Shown here: piece by piece, positions 43,338-50,826 of the stretch
Numbering within the stretch: position 1 is the first letter of the stretch
How the letters are laid out: every line of letters begins with the position of its first letter
Assembly: GCF_016803135.1 (NCBI RefSeq)
Contig: NZ_JAEVFE010000006.1
Span: 1 to 64,000, forward strand
Direction: 5' to 3'
DNA: 64,000 nucleotides
Source of the DNA: Altererythrobacter sp. C41
GTDB taxonomy: Bacteria; Pseudomonadota; Alphaproteobacteria; Sphingomonadales; Sphingomonadaceae
The notes under the pieces: model-generated
Databases searched by the model: none
Seen by the model: only the letters and a program-made list of their open reading frames with translations
What the model was told of the DNA's origin: nothing
Position numbers and translations under genes: made by a program

Positions 43338-44934
43338 CGAGTCGCCCGCGCCCGCCGATGCGGAGCGGTCGCGGGAAACGGTACCGGCTTATAGCTGGTA
43401 CGCACTCGGCGTTCTGGTGATCGTCTACGTACTCAACTTCATCGACCGGCAGATTCTCTCGATCCTCGCGAACGACATCAAGCTCGATCTGGGGGTGGAG
43501 GACGATTACCTCGGCTTCCTCTACGGCACGGCTTTCGCGGTGTTCTACGCGCTGTTCGGCATTCCGCTCGGGCGGCTGGCGGATAGCTGGAGGCGCCTGC
43601 GGCTGATGAGCCTCGGTCTGGCGCTGTGGTCGGCGATGACCGCACTCTCCGGCTTCGCGCGCAATGCCGCAACGCTGACCGTGGCGCGCATCGGTGTCGG
43701 TGTGGGGGAGGCGACCGCCAGCCCTGCCGCCTATTCGCTGATTTCGGACTGGTTTCCCGCCCGCCTGCGCGCGACCGCGCTCGCGATCTATTCCTCGGGC
43801 CTCTATCTCGGTGGCGGCATATCGCTGCTGATCGGCGGGTTGGTGGTCGAAAACTGGAACGCGGCCTATCCCGAGGGCGGACCGCTGGGGCTCGTAGGCT
43901 GGCAAGCCGCCTTTCTCTCGGTGGGCATTCCCGGCCTGCTCCTGGCATTGTGGATCCTGACGCTGCGCGAGCCGATCCGCGGCGCGATGGACGGATTGCC
44001 GACGCCGGAAGATCCACACCCGTTCCGCGGGTTCCTGGAGGAGCTGGTCCAGGTGATCCCGCCCTTCACTCTGATCGGCGCAGCCATGCGGGGACTCGGC
44101 GCCTTGGCCGTGAATATCGCCGGCGCGATCTTCTTCGCCATGCTCGTGGTGCTGCTCTCGTCGCTCGTTCCAGCGACTTCGGCGCTCGTTCCCGGCGTGT
44201 CCGACCAATGGCTGTTCCTCGGCGTCGGTTATTACGCGGTGTTCAGCTGGACGATGTCGCTCAAGTCGCGCGACCTGCCGACATTCCGGCTCACCTGGGG
44301 ATCGCCCGCATTCCTGACGGTCGTGCTCGGCTACGGCACGGTGGCCTTCGTTGCCTATTCCGCGGCTTACTGGGGCGCGCCTTATGCGGAGCGCGCGCTG
44401 GGGGCCGACAAGAGCGATCTCGGCTGGTTTCTCGGCGCGCCTTCGGCGTTGGCGGGCTTCCTGGGTGTCATCGGCGGCGGCCGAATGGCGGACTTCCTGC
44501 TGGAACGCCGCCCGACGGGACGCGTCTGGGTGATCATGTTCGGGCTTCTGTCCTCGGTGCCGCCGCTCGTGCTCGCCTACAACACCTCCAGCCTGACGGT
44601 CTTCTACATCGCCAGCTTCTTCGCGCAGTTGACGTCGGCGTCGGCGCTCGGGGCGGCGGCCGCAAGCAGTCAGGCGCTCGTGCTGCCGCGCATGCGCGGT
44701 CTCGCCACGGCGATCTTCTTCCTCTCGACCACGCTGATCGGGCTCGGAATCGGCCCCTTCATGGCGGGCTACGTGTCCGCGATCAGCGGAGACGACCTGA
44801 CCCTCGGCATCATGTCCACGCTGGTGGCCGTGCCGATCGGCTTCGTATTGCTGCTCGCCGCGCTCAAGCTCGTGCCTGCTGCGGGCGCGACCGTGGTCGA
44901 ACGCGCACGCGCAGCAGGTGAAGAGTTGCGCTAG
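43318..44934 (+). CDS. MFS transporter, spinster-like
   Basis: A 538-residue transporter with twelve predicted helices. The N-terminus (YSWYALGVLVIVYVLNFIDRQILSILA) has the DRQ signature of the spinster/ACS-type MFS group. The cytoplasmic loop between helices 2 and 3 (GIPLGRLADSWRR) is the MFS motif, and the region after FPARLRATALAIYSSGLYLGGG is typical. An enlarged central loop occurs after helix 6. GGAGG precedes ATG 43318. It overlaps queC by 20 bases and may be translationally coupled, perhaps by chance. The substrate is unknown; related sphingomonad proteins are annotated for sphingolipid-like or aromatic acids without proof. Confidence 0.8.
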   Translation: MNDIQTDESPAPADAERSRETVPAYSWYALGVLVIVYVLNFIDRQILSILANDIKLDLGVEDDYLGFLYGTAFAVFYALFGIPLGRLADSWRRLRLMSLGLALWSAMTALSGFARNAATLTVARIGVGVGEATASPAAYSLISDWFPARLRATALAIYSSGLYLGGGISLLIGGLVVENWNAAYPEGGPLGLVGWQAAFLSVGIPGLLLALWILTLREPIRGAMDGLPTPEDPHPFRGFLEELVQVIPPFTLIGAAMRGLGALAVNIAGAIFFAMLVVLLSSLVPATSALVPGVSDQWLFLGVGYYAVFSWTMSLKSRDLPTFRLTWGSPAFLTVVLGYGTVAFVAYSAAYWGAPYAERALGADKSDLGWFLGAPSALAGFLGVIGGGRMADFLLERRPTGRVWVIMFGLLSSVPPLVLAYNTSSLTVFYIASFFAQLTSASALGAAAASSQALVLPRMRGLATAIFFLSTTLIGLGIGPFMAGYVSAISGDDLTLGIMSTLVAVPIGFVLLLAALKLVPAAGATVVERARAAGEELR

Positions 44935-44946
44935 ACGCGCTTCGCG

Positions 44947-45537
44947 TCAGGTGCGTGCGAGCACTCCGCAGGCGAGACGCGAGCCGGCATTGCCGGTGGG
45001 ATCGGTGCGATAGTCGTCCGCATCAGCGTGCACGACCACTGCAGTGCCGTCGGCGTCGAACAGCGAGTCGATCACGCTCTGGTCTCCGCTGCCCAGGTCG
45101 GCCGTGGTCGACGCAGTGCCATCGGCAGCGACTTCGAGGTTGGGGAGGTCGCCCATATGGCTCCCGGCGGGATTCTCGTGGCCATGCTCCTTGCCGGCGG
45201 GATTGAGGTGCCCGCCCGCGGAGGTGAAGTCGGGCGGCGTGCATTCGCCCGTCGTGTGCAGATGGAAGCCATGGGTCCCTTCCGGAATTCCCGTGACCGC
45301 GATCTTCAGCGAAAGATTGCCGCCATTGGACAGCAGTTCGACCGTCCCGGCAGGCGTGCCGTCGGCGAGCGCCAGCGAGGCCGATCCGACCGTCCCGCTC
45401 GAGGGAGTCTCAGTCGCTGCAGTATCATTCGAAGAAGTCTCGCTCGATGCGTCCTGTTCCGCGGTATCCGAAGCGGGAGAGCATGCGGCAAGCGCGACCA
45501 CGGCGGTCAGGGCGATGGGGAAAGATAGGCGAATCAT
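44947..45537 (-). CDS. sodC: Periplasmic Cu/Zn superoxide dismutase lipoprotein
   Basis: A 196-residue lipoprotein. The lipobox LAAC (after a short helix) is followed by an acidic Ser/Thr-rich linker (EQDASSETSSNDTAATETPSS) and then a Cu/Zn-SOD domain. It has copper ligands in GFHLHTTGEC, the zinc loop GGHLNPAGKEHGHENPAGSHMGD, and the catalytic Arg in GNAGSRLACG. It scavenges superoxide in the periplasm, anchored to the membrane. It is downstream of ompA on the same strand but behind a terminator, so it has its own transcription unit. Confidence 0.93.
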   Translation of the reverse strand: MIRLSFPIALTAVVALAACSPASDTAEQDASSETSSNDTAATETPSSGTVGSASLALADGTPAGTVELLSNGGNLSLKIAVTGIPEGTHGFHLHTTGECTPPDFTSAGGHLNPAGKEHGHENPAGSHMGDLPNLEVAADGTASTTADLGSGDQSVIDSLFDADGTAVVVHADADDYRTDPTGNAGSRLACGVLART

Positions 45538-45572
45538 GAAAGGCTCCTGTCTTGCGAGGACCCTAGCTTAAC

Positions 45573-45602
45573 AAAAAAGGGGCCGGATTGCTCCGGCCCC
45601 TT
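45573..45602 (-). terminator. Intrinsic terminator of the ompA gene
   Basis: AAGGGGCCGGA (45577-45587) and TCCGGCCCCTT (45592-45602) form an 11-bp stem with loop TTGC. On the minus strand the stem runs into six T. It ends the leftward ompA transcript. Confidence 0.93.
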
Positions 45603-45629
45603 CCATTGAAATCGTCGCTTTCGCGAGAC

Positions 45630-46715
45630 TTACATGCCCGAACCCGGACCGTAGGTGATTTCCACCCGGCGGTTCTGGAGTTCGCGCACGCCGTCGGCGG
45701 TCGGAACGCGCGGCTGCGATTCGCCGAACGCTTCGCTCGAGATCCGCGCGTCGGGAACACCTCGGCCGCTGAGGTACGAACGGACCGACTCGTTACGACG
45801 CTCGGCCAGACCCATGTTGTAGGTCTGCGTACCCGACCGGTCGGTGTGACCGGCGAGCATGACCGAAGCCGTGCCGCAGTTGGTGTACGCCGACACCGCG
45901 TTGTCGAGAATGGTGGCTGCTTCGGGCGTGATGTCCGACTTGTCCCATTCGAAGAACACGATGTACGGCCCCTGGTTGCACACCGGCGGCGGAGGCGGCG
46001 GAGGCGGCGGGGGCGGCGGAGGCGGCGGGGGCGGCGGCGGAGGCGGCGGGGGCGGCGGAGCCGCGGGTTCGCCACCGAAGTTGAACGTCAGCGTGCCCAG
46101 GATCGAGTGCGACCGGAACCGCGTGTCCACTTCGCCACCGTCCGCGTCGACAAGCGTGACGTCGTCGGCGTTGAAGAAGCGATAGCGCAGACCGACGTCG
46201 ATGCTGTCGGTCAGCGGAGCGCGAATGCCGGCGAGAGCCTGCCACGCGAAGCCCGTGTCCGAATCGTCGAGCACGTCGACACCACCAACCGTCGCGTCGA
46301 GGCTGGTGCGCGCAACACCGGCACCGGCACCGACGAAGCCCTGCAGGCCGTCGTCTTCACCGAAGTCGGCCAGCGCGTTCAGCATGAACGCGAGGGCGCT
46401 GGCGTCACCACCGGCGCCGAACTGGTCGCCCTCGGTGGTCAGCGTGTCGATCGACGCGGAGCGATAGCTGGCGTCGGCTTCGAGGCGGAAGCCACCGAAG
46501 TCGTAACCAACCACACCACCGAAGTCGTAGCCTTTGTCCATGTCGGCGCCGGCGGTGTCGATGACCTCGCCGTCGGCATCGACGATGTCGAAGTCGAGAT
46601 CTTCGACGATCATCGGGCCGCCTTGGCCTTCGATGTACCACTGGCCGTCACGTGCGAGGGCCGGCGATGCAAGGGCCGTAGAGGCCATCGCCAATCCAAT
46701 GACGAGTTTCCGCAT
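45630..46715 (-). CDS. OmpA-family outer-membrane protein with polyproline linker
   Basis: A 361-residue protein. It has a signal peptide (MRKLVIGLAMASTALASPALA), an eight-strand beta-barrel resembling the OmpA/OmpX group (aromatic girdles, GYDFGGVVGYDFGGFRLEAD), a linker of 25 consecutive prolines at 45984-46058, and an OmpA-like peptidoglycan-binding domain. That domain has YIVFFEWDKSDITPEA, LAGHTDRSGTQ, and SGRGVPDARISSEAFGES. It ties the outer membrane to the cell wall. ATG 46715 starts the signal peptide; a long open frame continuing leftwards (towards 47732) belongs to the neighbouring capsid relic. Such long runs of proline codons are unusual and may need EF-P. Confidence 0.92.
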   Translation of the reverse strand: MRKLVIGLAMASTALASPALARDGQWYIEGQGGPMIVEDLDFDIVDADGEVIDTAGADMDKGYDFGGVVGYDFGGFRLEADASYRSASIDTLTTEGDQFGAGGDASALAFMLNALADFGEDDGLQGFVGAGAGVARTSLDATVGGVDVLDDSDTGFAWQALAGIRAPLTDSIDVGLRYRFFNADDVTLVDADGGEVDTRFRSHSILGTLTFNFGGEPAAPPPPPPPPPPPPPPPPPPPPPPPPPVCNQGPYIVFFEWDKSDITPEAATILDNAVSAYTNCGTASVMLAGHTDRSGTQTYNMGLAERRNESVRSYLSGRGVPDARISSEAFGESQPRVPTADGVRELQNRRVEITYGPGSGM

Positions 46716-46908
46716 TATATAATTCCCCTTTTCAGCGAAATAGAGCCACCGTGTGCTCTGTTTTCTAACTTTTCCCCAAGAGGGAGGCAAGCGGCCAATA
46801 TCCCGAAACTGTTGCAATAATGCCTCGCTTTGGGATGCTCCGGCCGAAATCTTGAACGAAAAAGACCCTCCTGTGCCACCCCGAACGCGCGACCCACGAT
46901 TGGGTTCC

Positions 46909-47370
46909 TCAATCGGTGCGGGGTAAAATTCCTGCGAGGCGGAGGGTTTCGATAAGGTTATCAATCGCAGCGCGCGCCTCGGCATCCACGGTGGACCCTC
47001 CCGCGGGGCTCTCCGGGGCGACCGCCCGCACCCATTCGCCTTGGTGAAGCGCGGCCTGCCGTGCCGCCCTGTCGAACACTCGCATGCCGTCCTGCGGCGC
47101 AGCGAACAGCCAGGCTCCCGCCTGGCGCCCGGCGAGCTGGCCTGCGTGCTCGTTCCACTCGCCGGTCGGTGCAGGGCCGACGATCCAGACTTCGCCCTCC
47201 GTGGGCGCAGGGGGCGGATCGTTCGCCTCGCCCTCGACCGCGCAGTGCAGGAGCATGTCGAGAAGCGCATGCGATTCGTTGACGATGAATTCTTTCTGGG
47301 ATTGCGCCGGAAAAAGATGGCGCAGACCGAAGCGCGGGGTCGCGGATTCGAAAGTGACGGGCTGTGACAT
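46909..47370 (-). CDS. DUF2793 protein, GTA/prophage-derived
   Basis: A 153-residue protein matching the DUF2793 family (PF10983), found near phage-like and gene-transfer-agent head genes. The opening TPRFGLRHLFPAQSQKEFIVNESHAL and the motif VGPAPTGEWNEHAGQLAGRQAGAWLF are characteristic. Its start at 47370 lies exactly at the point where capsid homology ends, so a deletion seems to have joined the two. The reading frame itself is intact. Usually other structural genes separate capsid and DUF2793, so its presence here marks a shrunken cluster. Function is unknown. Confidence 0.8.
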   Translation of the reverse strand: MSQPVTFESATPRFGLRHLFPAQSQKEFIVNESHALLDMLLHCAVEGEANDPPPAPTEGEVWIVGPAPTGEWNEHAGQLAGRQAGAWLFAAPQDGMRVFDRAARQAALHQGEWVRAVAPESPAGGSTVDAEARAAIDNLIETLRLAGILPRTD

Positions 47371-48213
47371 CGGCAGTCTTGAGCTTGCGTACTTCGGCCA
47401 GCGTGGACGAGTTCATGGACGAGGCTCGCCCCCTGCTGGTGCCCCGCCTTGAGGGTGTGCACCAGCACGATCAGCGCCAGGTCGGGATCGCTCCCGAAGC
47501 CCGTGGCATCGCCGCTGCGGACATATTGCAACGTGCCGAACGCCCGCGCGCCATCGTCGACGGCCGACGAAGGTGCGGCGAGAAAGCCCGCCGGCTGGTT
47601 CGCGCCGGTGCCGTTGACGAACGCGGCCCCTTCCGCGCGGGCGAACTCCATCGCGATCTCGCTGGCCAGCCAGGCCTCGACGTCGAAACGCCGCGTCGTC
47701 GAGCATAGCCTGACTCGCCGCCGGGTTGGCATAGAGCTCGCCGCTCGGCGGGGCGATTTCGGTGAACTGCGGCGTCGCGGTCTCGGGCCGCCCGGCGGTC
47801 TCGCTGACCCAGCCCGAGGCGGTGCCGCCGGTGCTCACCAGCTTGCGGTAGCCGCTCGTGCCGGTCTGCACGACTTGCGCGATCGAGCGGATCGGGCTGA
47901 TATCGGTGAGGGCGCGGGCGATCTCCGCGTCGATCTCGCGCGGCACGGCGTAGCCGCCGTCGGCCGGAACGCCGGTCGAAAGCGACTTGACCTCGGCGAT
48001 GGAGCCGCGGCGCAAGTATCCGTCGACGAAGCCCTTGACCTCGGGGTTGTCATTCGCGCCGGAAATGGCGGGCCGCTGGGCGGCACGGCCGATTTCGTCG
48101 ACATCGGTGCGCAGTGCCGCGACATCGGTCTCGGTCTTCTCCTGCCGTGCGACGAGATCGAAGCTTTCCTCGAGCGAGTCGGCGGGGGCGGTGGGCGTAA
48201 CGGGCATATCCAT
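47371..48213 (-). pseudogene. HK97-type major capsid protein, frameshifted and truncated
   Basis: The capsid precursor starts at MDMPVTPTAP (48213) and reads through GFVDGYLRRG, KSLSTGVPADGGYAVPREID and LYANPAASQAMLDDAAF, all HK97-capsid hallmarks. A +1 insertion in an A-run (plus strand 47686-47688) then shifts the frame; FDVEAWLASEIAMEFARAEG continues in the next frame to LKAGHQQGAS. A second +1 event near 47417-47418 restores homology as MNSSTLAEVRKLKTAD in a third frame, ending at 47371 where the DUF2793 start begins. About the last third of the protein is missing. So it is a true pseudogene of an RcGTA g5-like capsid. Two single-base changes and a deletion are seen directly; the order of events is inferred. 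Confidence 0.85.
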
Positions 48214-48245
48214 CGGGCAATTCACCTTTCTTCGGGCTGACAAAA

Positions 48246-48274
48246 AATAGCCCCCTCCTCTTCAGAGGAGGGGG
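48246..48274 (-). terminator. Terminator-like hairpin inside the GTA relic
   Basis: CCCCCTCCTC (48251-48260) and GAGGAGGGGG (48265-48274) form a 10-bp perfect stem with loop TTCA. On the minus strand the stem is followed by TATTTTTTG, so transcription from the protease would stop before the capsid. Intact GTA operons are read through, so this hairpin may itself be a mark of decay or an insertion. Confidence 0.6.
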
Positions 48275-48275
48275 G

Positions 48276-48665
48276 TCAGATGATCAGATGCACCCGCGCC
48301 GCGTGCTGCAGCGGATGCGTGACGAGGCTCACCTCGAACAGCTCGACATCCTCCAGCACGCGGCCCGCGGGTTCGTGCCGGAAGCGCCGCGCGCGGTAGC
48401 CGAAGCTCAGCCCGCTCACCGCGCGCCGGCGGAGCATCGCAGAGGCGCGACCGTCCGGGTTGTCGAGTGCGGCGATCACGCGCAGGCCGCGCGCGTCCTC
48501 CGCGATCCGTTCGACCCAGCCGATCCGCTGCTCGGGCCGGTGCTGCCAATAGAGCGGCAGCGGCTCCTGCCGCTCGGCAAGCGTGCGGGCGAAGGCGCCG
48601 GGCCGGATCGTATCGCGGCTCGCATCCGCGCGGCCGAACAGTGCCGCGTAACCGGCCAGCCGCAT
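48276..48665 (-). CDS. HK97-family prohead protease (GTA g4-like)
   Basis: A 129-residue phage prohead protease. FAGYAALFGRADASRDTIRPGAF at the start, with WQHRPEQRIGWVERI (catalytic His) and the later LSFGYRARRF (catalytic Ser) and EVSLVTHPLQHAARV (Glu), is the U35 protease pattern. It normally trims the capsid delta domain; here the capsid gene downstream is broken, so the enzyme has no substrate in the relic. The frame is intact at 129 residues. The start (48665) overlaps the preceding small gene by one base (TGATG). Confidence 0.88.
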   Translation of the reverse strand: MRLAGYAALFGRADASRDTIRPGAFARTLAERQEPLPLYWQHRPEQRIGWVERIAEDARGLRVIAALDNPDGRASAMLRRRAVSGLSFGYRARRFRHEPAGRVLEDVELFEVSLVTHPLQHAARVHLII

Positions 48666-48973
48666 CACCGCAGTACCTCGGTCAATCCAAGCCGCACGGC
48701 GATGCCGATCAGCACCAGCGCCAGCACCCCGCGTACGAGCCACGCCAGCGCCGCGCGCCACACGCTCGCCTTGGCGTCGCGCCAGGCCTGGAGCAGCTTG
48801 CGCAGCTCGTCGAGATCGTCGCGCGCATCGGGATCGGCGAGCCCGGTACGCTGAAGCGCGCGGTCGGCGCCGAGATCGGTCGCTTCTTCGACGATCGCGC
48901 GCAGCGTCACCAGCTCGCAGCCGCCTTCCTTCGCCTCGGCGATCAGCCGGGCGATCATGTCCTCACGGATCAT
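48665..48973 (-). CDS. DUF6127-type small GTA-associated protein
   Basis: A 102-residue protein beginning MIREDMIARLIAEAKEGGCE with a C-terminal hydrophobic helix (AALAWLVRGVLALVLIGIAVRLGL). It resembles the small DUF6127 family, usually next to the GTA prohead protease in sphingomonads. It overlaps the protease start. Its function is unknown; one membrane helix and an Asp/Glu-rich N-terminus are all that can be seen. Given the decay around it, it may be only residually expressed. Confidence 0.6.
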   Translation of the reverse strand: MIREDMIARLIAEAKEGGCELVTLRAIVEEATDLGADRALQRTGLADPDARDDLDELRKLLQAWRDAKASVWRAALAWLVRGVLALVLIGIAVRLGLTEVLR

Positions 48974-49117
48974 GTTCGTTTCTCCAAAAAATTGCTGATC
49001 TCGATGCGCTGGGCTTCGATGATCAGGCATGGGCCAATCCCGTGCGACATTCCGACTATCGGCGGTTCTCGCTGAAGGTGCAGGTGAGCTGGCTCACCCC
49101 CATGCATTTTTTGCTGC

Positions 49118-49396
49118 TTACTCCAGCTCGAGGATGGCGCGCTTCTCATCCGCAGAGAGAGACTCGGCCGATGAAACCTGCGTCCACAGCCGCTCCCGAT
49201 CCTCGGCCAGCGCGGGCACCCGGTCGAGGTCGACCGCCAGCGCGGCCTCGGGGAACCACGGTGCCAGCCCCTCACAGGCCGGCGAGGATCTTGCCCACAG
49301 CGCGCGGTTGGCCTCGCGGCAGTTGGCGTAGGTGTTGTCGCCTAGCAGCCCGAGCAGCATCGGCGGCACCCCGAAGGCGAGCGCGATGTCGCGAGC
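49118..49396 (-). pseudogene. Phage portal protein, C-terminal fragment
   Basis: About 90 residues of the portal (GTA g3-like) survive: RDIALAFGVPPMLLGLLGDNTYANCREANRALW, then LAPWFPEAALAVDLDRVPAL and a stop after ILELE. The usual segment after REANRALW (LTLLPLAG-type) is reduced to nine residues. A neighbouring frame encodes GKILAGL, so small compensating indels seem to have occurred. The N-terminal three quarters are missing. At 49396 it runs into another gene's 5' end, a deletion scar. It cannot make a working portal. Confidence 0.8.
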
Positions 49397-49512
49397 TCCT
49401 GCAGGAAATAGGTCCGCCAGTGCTTGTCGAGAATGCCTTCGCCACCTCGCGCCTTCTGCGTGGGCGAGATCCTCACCTGTTTGCGCAGGGTGTTCGTACG
49501 GCGTTGAGCCAT
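49342..49512 (-). pseudogene. N-terminal fragment of a phage-type small protein (terminase-small-like)
   Basis: ATG 49512 starts MAQRRTNTLRKQVRISPTQ, with ARGGEGILDKHWRTYFLQELA following. After LQELA (at 49393) the sequence switches to portal DNA, read out of frame until a stop at 49342. The basic N-terminus resembles the small terminase-like or HTH proteins encoded at the head of sphingomonad GTA/prophage clusters (KARGGEGVLDKHWRK-type), but I am not certain of the family. The junction shows that a deletion removed the rest of this gene, the large terminase and most of the portal. A hairpin AAACGGGCGG/CCGCCCGTTT (49554-49589) lies upstream. Confidence 0.5.
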
Positions 49513-49633
49513 GATGTCGCTCCCGGTTCGATCTGTGCGACGGCCCGAGACGCAAACGGGCGGCGCCGGAAGCCCGGCACCGCCCGTTTCGAATCACACC
49601 ATCGCGATATTTTGCTTTTCTAACCAAAGAGCG

Positions 49634-49879
49634 TCACGATGTCAATAAAAAAGTGCCAAACAGGTTATTTCGGGTTTGTTTTGCGCGGAGGCGCAGAGGT
49701 ACGACGCACCCGCCCGCCTTGAGCAAGGCTCCGCGCGCGCCATGGAAATAGAAATAGCCGTCGAGTTCCGGCACCAAGGGCTCGATCAACTCGATCGCAG
49801 CCTCGACGCCGTGCACTCTGGCCACTGGCACCGCACGATTGAGCATCATCACCGGTGCCGGCGTGGTTGCTGGATCGAA
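49634..49879 (-). pseudogene. C-terminal fragment of a DUF6596-type sigma factor
   Basis: Reading leftwards from 49879, FDPATTPAPVMMLNRAVPVARVHGVEAAIEL and then LDGYFYFHGARGALL resembles the C-terminal DUF6596 region of ECF sigma factors (SPVVALNRAVAVAE-type, ending RGDLL). The sigma domains 2 and 4 are absent. The frame then drifts into CVVPLRLRAK and stops at 49634. It abuts the end of the ROK kinase at 49882 and so marks the left edge of the catabolic island. Evidence is by remembered family pattern. Confidence 0.6.
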
Positions 49880-49881
49880 AG

Positions 49882-50781
49882 TTACCGGCTGGCGCCGCTC
49901 AAAGCTTCCAGTCCAGTCGCGAGCGCCCCCAATGGACCGGTCATCGGCCCCAGCTTCGGCGGGGCCAGACGGTGGCCAAGTTGTTCCGCATAGGCCGCAA
50001 GCGATCCATACCCGGCAATGCTTGCAGCGAGCGCTACACGCAACTTCGGAAACAACTCCGCTCGTGATGCCATCACGCCGCCGCCGATTGCGATCCGCTC
50101 CGGTGCGGCAGTGACGATCAGGTTATGCAACAGCCCTGCGAGGTCATGGACAAACAGATCCCATTCGGGGCCGTCTTCGGCAAGATCTTGTCCGGGTCGG
50201 CCGAACCTCTCGACAAGAGCCGGTCCCGAGATGAGCCCCTCGACGCAATCACCGTGAAACGGGCAGCAGCCGGCATAGCCGTCGCCGGTTGCGCGGCGCA
50301 CGCGCATATGCCCTGCCTCGCCATGCGCTACGCCCTGCACCGGCTGGTTGCCCGAGATCAGCCCGACACCAACACCCGTGCCGATCGTGATATAGCAATG
50401 GCTCGACAGCCCCTGCGCACCGCCCCAGCGCTGCTCCGCAAGCGCGGCGCCGATCACGTCGGTCTGGATCGCCAACGGCTTGCCGTAGCGTGCGGCGAAC
50501 CGGCGCATGAGATCGGTTCCCGTCCAGCCGGGTTTGGGGGTTGCGCTGACGGATCCGAAGCCGGGGCTGTGCGGATCGAGATCCAGCGGTCCGAAGGAGG
50601 CGACGCCGAGCGCATCGAAGCGCCAGCTGTCGAGCACCTTTTCCAGCGCAGCCAACGTCGCGGCGGGATCGGTGGTCGGCACCGTTTCGCAAGCCCGAAC
50701 ATCGTCGGGTTCGGTTCCCAGAATGGCGACGCATTTGGTGCCGCCCAGTTCGAGACCGGCAATCAATGGAGAACGTGTCAT
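49882..50781 (-). CDS. ROK-family sugar kinase (fructokinase-like)
   Basis: A 299-residue ROK kinase. The N-terminal ATP loop LIAGLELGGTKCVAILG, the substrate motif QTDVIGAALAEQRWGGAQG and YITIGTGVGVGLI, and the zinc-binding HGEAGHMRVRR...CCPFHGDCVEG (His plus three Cys) are all present, and the ADP-binding APERIAIGGGVM follows. Zinc-dependent ROK enzymes of this type phosphorylate fructose, mannose or glucose. Next to a mannitol-type dehydrogenase, fructose is the natural substrate. ATG 50781 with GGAAG upstream is preferred to the ATG at 50793. It is the last gene of a leftward operon and ends three bases from a sigma-factor fragment. Confidence 0.88.
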   Translation of the reverse strand: MTRSPLIAGLELGGTKCVAILGTEPDDVRACETVPTTDPAATLAALEKVLDSWRFDALGVASFGPLDLDPHSPGFGSVSATPKPGWTGTDLMRRFAARYGKPLAIQTDVIGAALAEQRWGGAQGLSSHCYITIGTGVGVGLISGNQPVQGVAHGEAGHMRVRRATGDGYAGCCPFHGDCVEGLISGPALVERFGRPGQDLAEDGPEWDLFVHDLAGLLHNLIVTAAPERIAIGGGVMASRAELFPKLRVALAASIAGYGSLAAYAEQLGHRLAPPKLGPMTGPLGALATGLEALSGASR

Positions 50782-50826
50782 TGGAACTTCCAAATGAGAG
50801 ATGAAATCCGCCGCCTTGAGCGGTGA

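Noticed and set aside
45630-47732. A 700-residue open frame that would join a capsid part to the OmpA protein
   Set aside because: Its first third is the second frame of the capsid relic, the middle is non-coding, and the OmpA signal peptide starts cleanly at 46715, so it is a chance read-through and not a fusion protein.
48974-49117. A possible small gene between the portal fragment and the DUF6127-type gene
   Set aside because: Short frames exist but none has a ribosome site, a family motif or GTA-like sequence; it is treated as decayed DNA.
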